NCBI RefSeq assembly: GCF_037201965.1 | Contig: NZ_CP147518.1 | Coordinates: 116,001-180,000, forward strand | Direction of reading: 5' to 3' | Source: Spirosoma sp. SC4-14 | GTDB taxonomy: Bacteria > Bacteroidota > Bacteroidia > Cytophagales > Spirosomataceae | DNA length: 64,000 bases | Shown: piece after piece, positions 62,440 to 64,000 of the stretch | Position numbering within the stretch: the stretch's first letter is position 1 | Layout of the letters: the number at the start of each line of letters is the position of its first letter | Notes under the pieces: generated by a model | Seen by the model: the letters and a program-made list of their open reading frames with translations, nothing else | Told to the model about the DNA's origin: nothing | Database searches by the model: none | Translations under genes and position numbers: made by a program

Positions 62440-63661
62440 CCGATTCGGTTGCTAAAATTTCTTTGAACAATTGCTGAAGCCGGTCGTTAGGCTCCTGTCC
62501 TTTGTTTTTAAATTTAAAATAGTCAGTAAATAAAGCGTCAATACTTTGCGTAAGGTCGATTGTGGGAGTTTTTGTTAGTTCGTCCACTTCCACATCGCGA
62601 ATGTCAGGAATAATGGTAACCAATGATTGGTGGGCTTCTGCAAGCTCCCGACGTTCTTCACTGGTTAGATAAGTAGTTGTCTGTAGTGTGATTTCTGCAT
62701 AGCAGTCGGGGTTGTCCTTCAACCAGTCGACGGCTTCATCCACTCGTTTAAACCGAGGGCGCAGGAGCCGCTTACCCGTTGTTAGCGGAATCGGTGTTAC
62801 AACAACAGGTTTATTGGGCTTAGCTTCAATCGATACAACAAATTTTTGCTGATCGGCTTCGGCAAAGCTATAAGCTAGCGGGCTACTGCTGTAAACAATC
62901 GGGCTTGGTCCTCCGCCAATCTCCTGATAACGATGCAAATGGCCCAGAGCCGTATATTGAACCTGGGGTGGAATCATATCGGTATAAACAACCGAAGCAC
63001 CTCCAACCTGCAAAATGCTTCGTTCATCGTCCGATTCTTCAGGGGGCTCACTTCCCCGCTTCATCACAAATAAATGGGCTACCAGCAGATTTACACCTTT
63101 TTTATCCATATAGGAGTTGGCTAAATCTGCCCAATGCTGCTGAAGATGTTGCCTAAGCTCATCGCCAAAGCTGGTTTGCCCAAAATAGGCGCGTAGCCGT
63201 GATTCGTTCGCATAAGGCGTTAAAATCAGCCGAACCGGAGCCTTATGACGAGGAAGCTGGAGTTCTACGAAACCAGGGGCCGAACGCAATAACTTGGCTT
63301 CGCAACTTAATTCATACGAACGGACTTCCGTTTTGGGGAAGCCTGCAAATATGATCCCACATTCCCGACCGAAATGATCCTGAGCTTCGATACGGTCTGG
63401 GTTATCATGATTTCCGGCAATGACAATAACCGGGCGACTACCGCCGGCCGATAGTTTCTTTAGCGTACTATATAACAGGTCTTCTGCTTTAGGGTCGGGA
63501 TTAAATGTGTCGAACAAGTCGCCTGCTACAATTACCAGATCTGCCTGTTCCCGATCGGTAATCTGAACAATTTCATCCAGGACCGCCTGCTGCTCTTGAA
63601 TTCGCTGAAAATCCTGAAGCCGCTTTCCTAAATGCCAGTCTGCTGTGTGTATTATTTTCAT
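62426..63661 (-). CDS. sbcD: SbcCD exonuclease subunit D
   Basis: Nuclease subunit of SbcCD, 411 aa. Metallophosphoesterase motifs are in order: HTADWHLGKRL near residue 5, VAGDLFDTFN, AGNHDNPDR and YTALGHLHRY. It starts the operon, with the sbcC ATG inside its last codons. The C-terminal part fits the SbcD capping domain. Confidence 0.95.
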   Translation of the reverse strand: MKIIHTADWHLGKRLQDFQRIQEQQAVLDEIVQITDREQADLVIVAGDLFDTFNPDPKAEDLLYSTLKKLSAGGSRPVIVIAGNHDNPDRIEAQDHFGRECGIIFAGFPKTEVRSYELSCEAKLLRSAPGFVELQLPRHKAPVRLILTPYANESRLRAYFGQTSFGDELRQHLQQHWADLANSYMDKKGVNLLVAHLFVMKRGSEPPEESDDERSILQVGGASVVYTDMIPPQVQYTALGHLHRYQEIGGGPSPIVYSSSPLAYSFAEADQQKFVVSIEAKPNKPVVVTPIPLTTGKRLLRPRFKRVDEAVDWLKDNPDCYAEITLQTTTYLTSEERRELAEAHQSLVTIIPDIRDVEVDELTKTPTIDLTQSIDALFTDYFKFKNKGQEPNDRLQQLFKEILATESDDTH

Positions 63662-63880
63662 GGGTTACTATCACACGGTTCCAGCCGTATAAAAGGAAGA
63701 TGCAATATACTTCAATATAGGCCGTATTCTGTAGATTGGATACAAATGAAGGCCGATTTTTAGTCCTTTGAGTTACTCCATAAAACACTATTCAGGAATA
63801 ATTGAAAAAATTTTTCGACGATAAAAAGCTGACTTAAAGTGCTTTACTAACTGTGTTTGAAGGGCCTCCTCTTTTATTTT
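63662..63880. other. Intergenic region upstream of sbcD and the final promoter
   Basis: About 220 bp with no supported gene. I find no TAnnTTTG box for sbcD. Confidence 0.4.
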
Positions 63881-63891
63881 GGGAGTAGGTC

Positions 63892-63922
63892 TTGACAAGG
63901 GTCAAAAAAGCGTCTACCTTTG
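63892..63922 (+). promoter_or_regulatory. Strong promoter, rRNA-operon type
   Basis: TTGAC at 63892-63896 and TACCTTTG at 63915-63922, with 20 nt between the TTG and the TA box, the best promoter match in the window. The following leader (to 64000, ending GACAAAGGGCTGA) holds no open frame of note. Such promoters precede rRNA operons in Bacteroidota, so a 16S gene may begin just beyond the window; that is inference. Confidence 0.6.
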
Positions 63923-64000
63923 CAGTCCCAAATGAGGGAAACAGTTCGAGAATAGAGCTACAAGCTTTTGATTATCAGACTGTTAGTGACAAAGGGCTGA

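Noticed and set aside
1..64000. CRISPR array, tRNA and rRNA genes
   Set aside because: I found no regular spacer-repeat pattern and no cloverleaf or rRNA sequence within the window.

Overview
The window looks like chromosomal DNA of a Bacteroidota bacterium, most likely order Cytophagales and close to Spirosoma and relatives. The evidence is mixed. Genes carry -7 boxes of the TAnnTTTG type, some with TTG about 20 nt upstream. There are two TonB-dependent receptors with carboxypeptidase-like N-terminal domains (one paired with a DUF4249 lipoprotein), a PcrB-type prenylglyceryl-phosphate synthase, an AraC regulator and a periplasmic-propeller histidine kinase. The genus is an inference; no rRNA gene is inside the window.

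Layout. 1-9.8 kb: the 3' part of a propeller-type sensor kinase, a secreted SGNH/sialate-esterase-like protein with DUF11 repeats, and a PSD1 (cytochrome/DUF1549/DUF1553) plus DUF1501 pair. 9.8-24.2 kb: housekeeping genes (gatC, plsC-like, purH, uvrA), a flippase, a TonB receptor/DUF4249 pair, a TraB/GumN protein, an MgtC protein and an outer-membrane protein. 24.3-28.4 kb: a visibly AT-rich O-acylation cassette (SGNH lipoprotein, MBOAT, AlgJ/AlgX-like). 28.4-33.5 kb: GMC oxidoreductase, SMP-30 lactonase, psd and glutamate dehydrogenase. 33.8-36.7 kb: DksA-like protein, two small membrane proteins, PcrB and a TonB-C protein. 36.8-44.6 kb: AraC regulator, acyl-CoA dehydrogenase, hydrolase, VTT protein, a metB-like PLP enzyme and a TonB receptor behind a TPP riboswitch. 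44.8-54.1 kb: a DUF4926 protein, TPR protein, ribH, lysC, a nonsense-disrupted MNT/HEPN pair, serS, a DUF349 protein, ettA and a class IV aminotransferase. 54.2-63.7 kb: kdsC, an rRNA methyltransferase, hydrolase, fabI, a PhoD-like lipoprotein and sbcDC. The last 110 bases hold a strong promoter of the kind that drives rRNA operons.

The most interesting material is between the genes. Five copies of a dispersed palindromic element share TGTCTGAACC-like ends (10.5, 11.7, 39.2, 42.0 and 45.9 kb); one of them encodes the C-terminus and stop codon of a hydrolase. A 194-bp MITE-like element at 30.2 kb has terminal inverted repeats and a perfect 10-bp flanking duplication. Low-complexity palindromes lie in several junctions, and one such string has become an in-frame insertion in uvrA. 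An MNT/HEPN toxin-antitoxin-like pair keeps its frame throughout but carries three nonsense codons. Most of the rest is ordinary core metabolism. I did not find a convincing wholly new multi-gene system; the best candidates for new biology are the palindromic element families.
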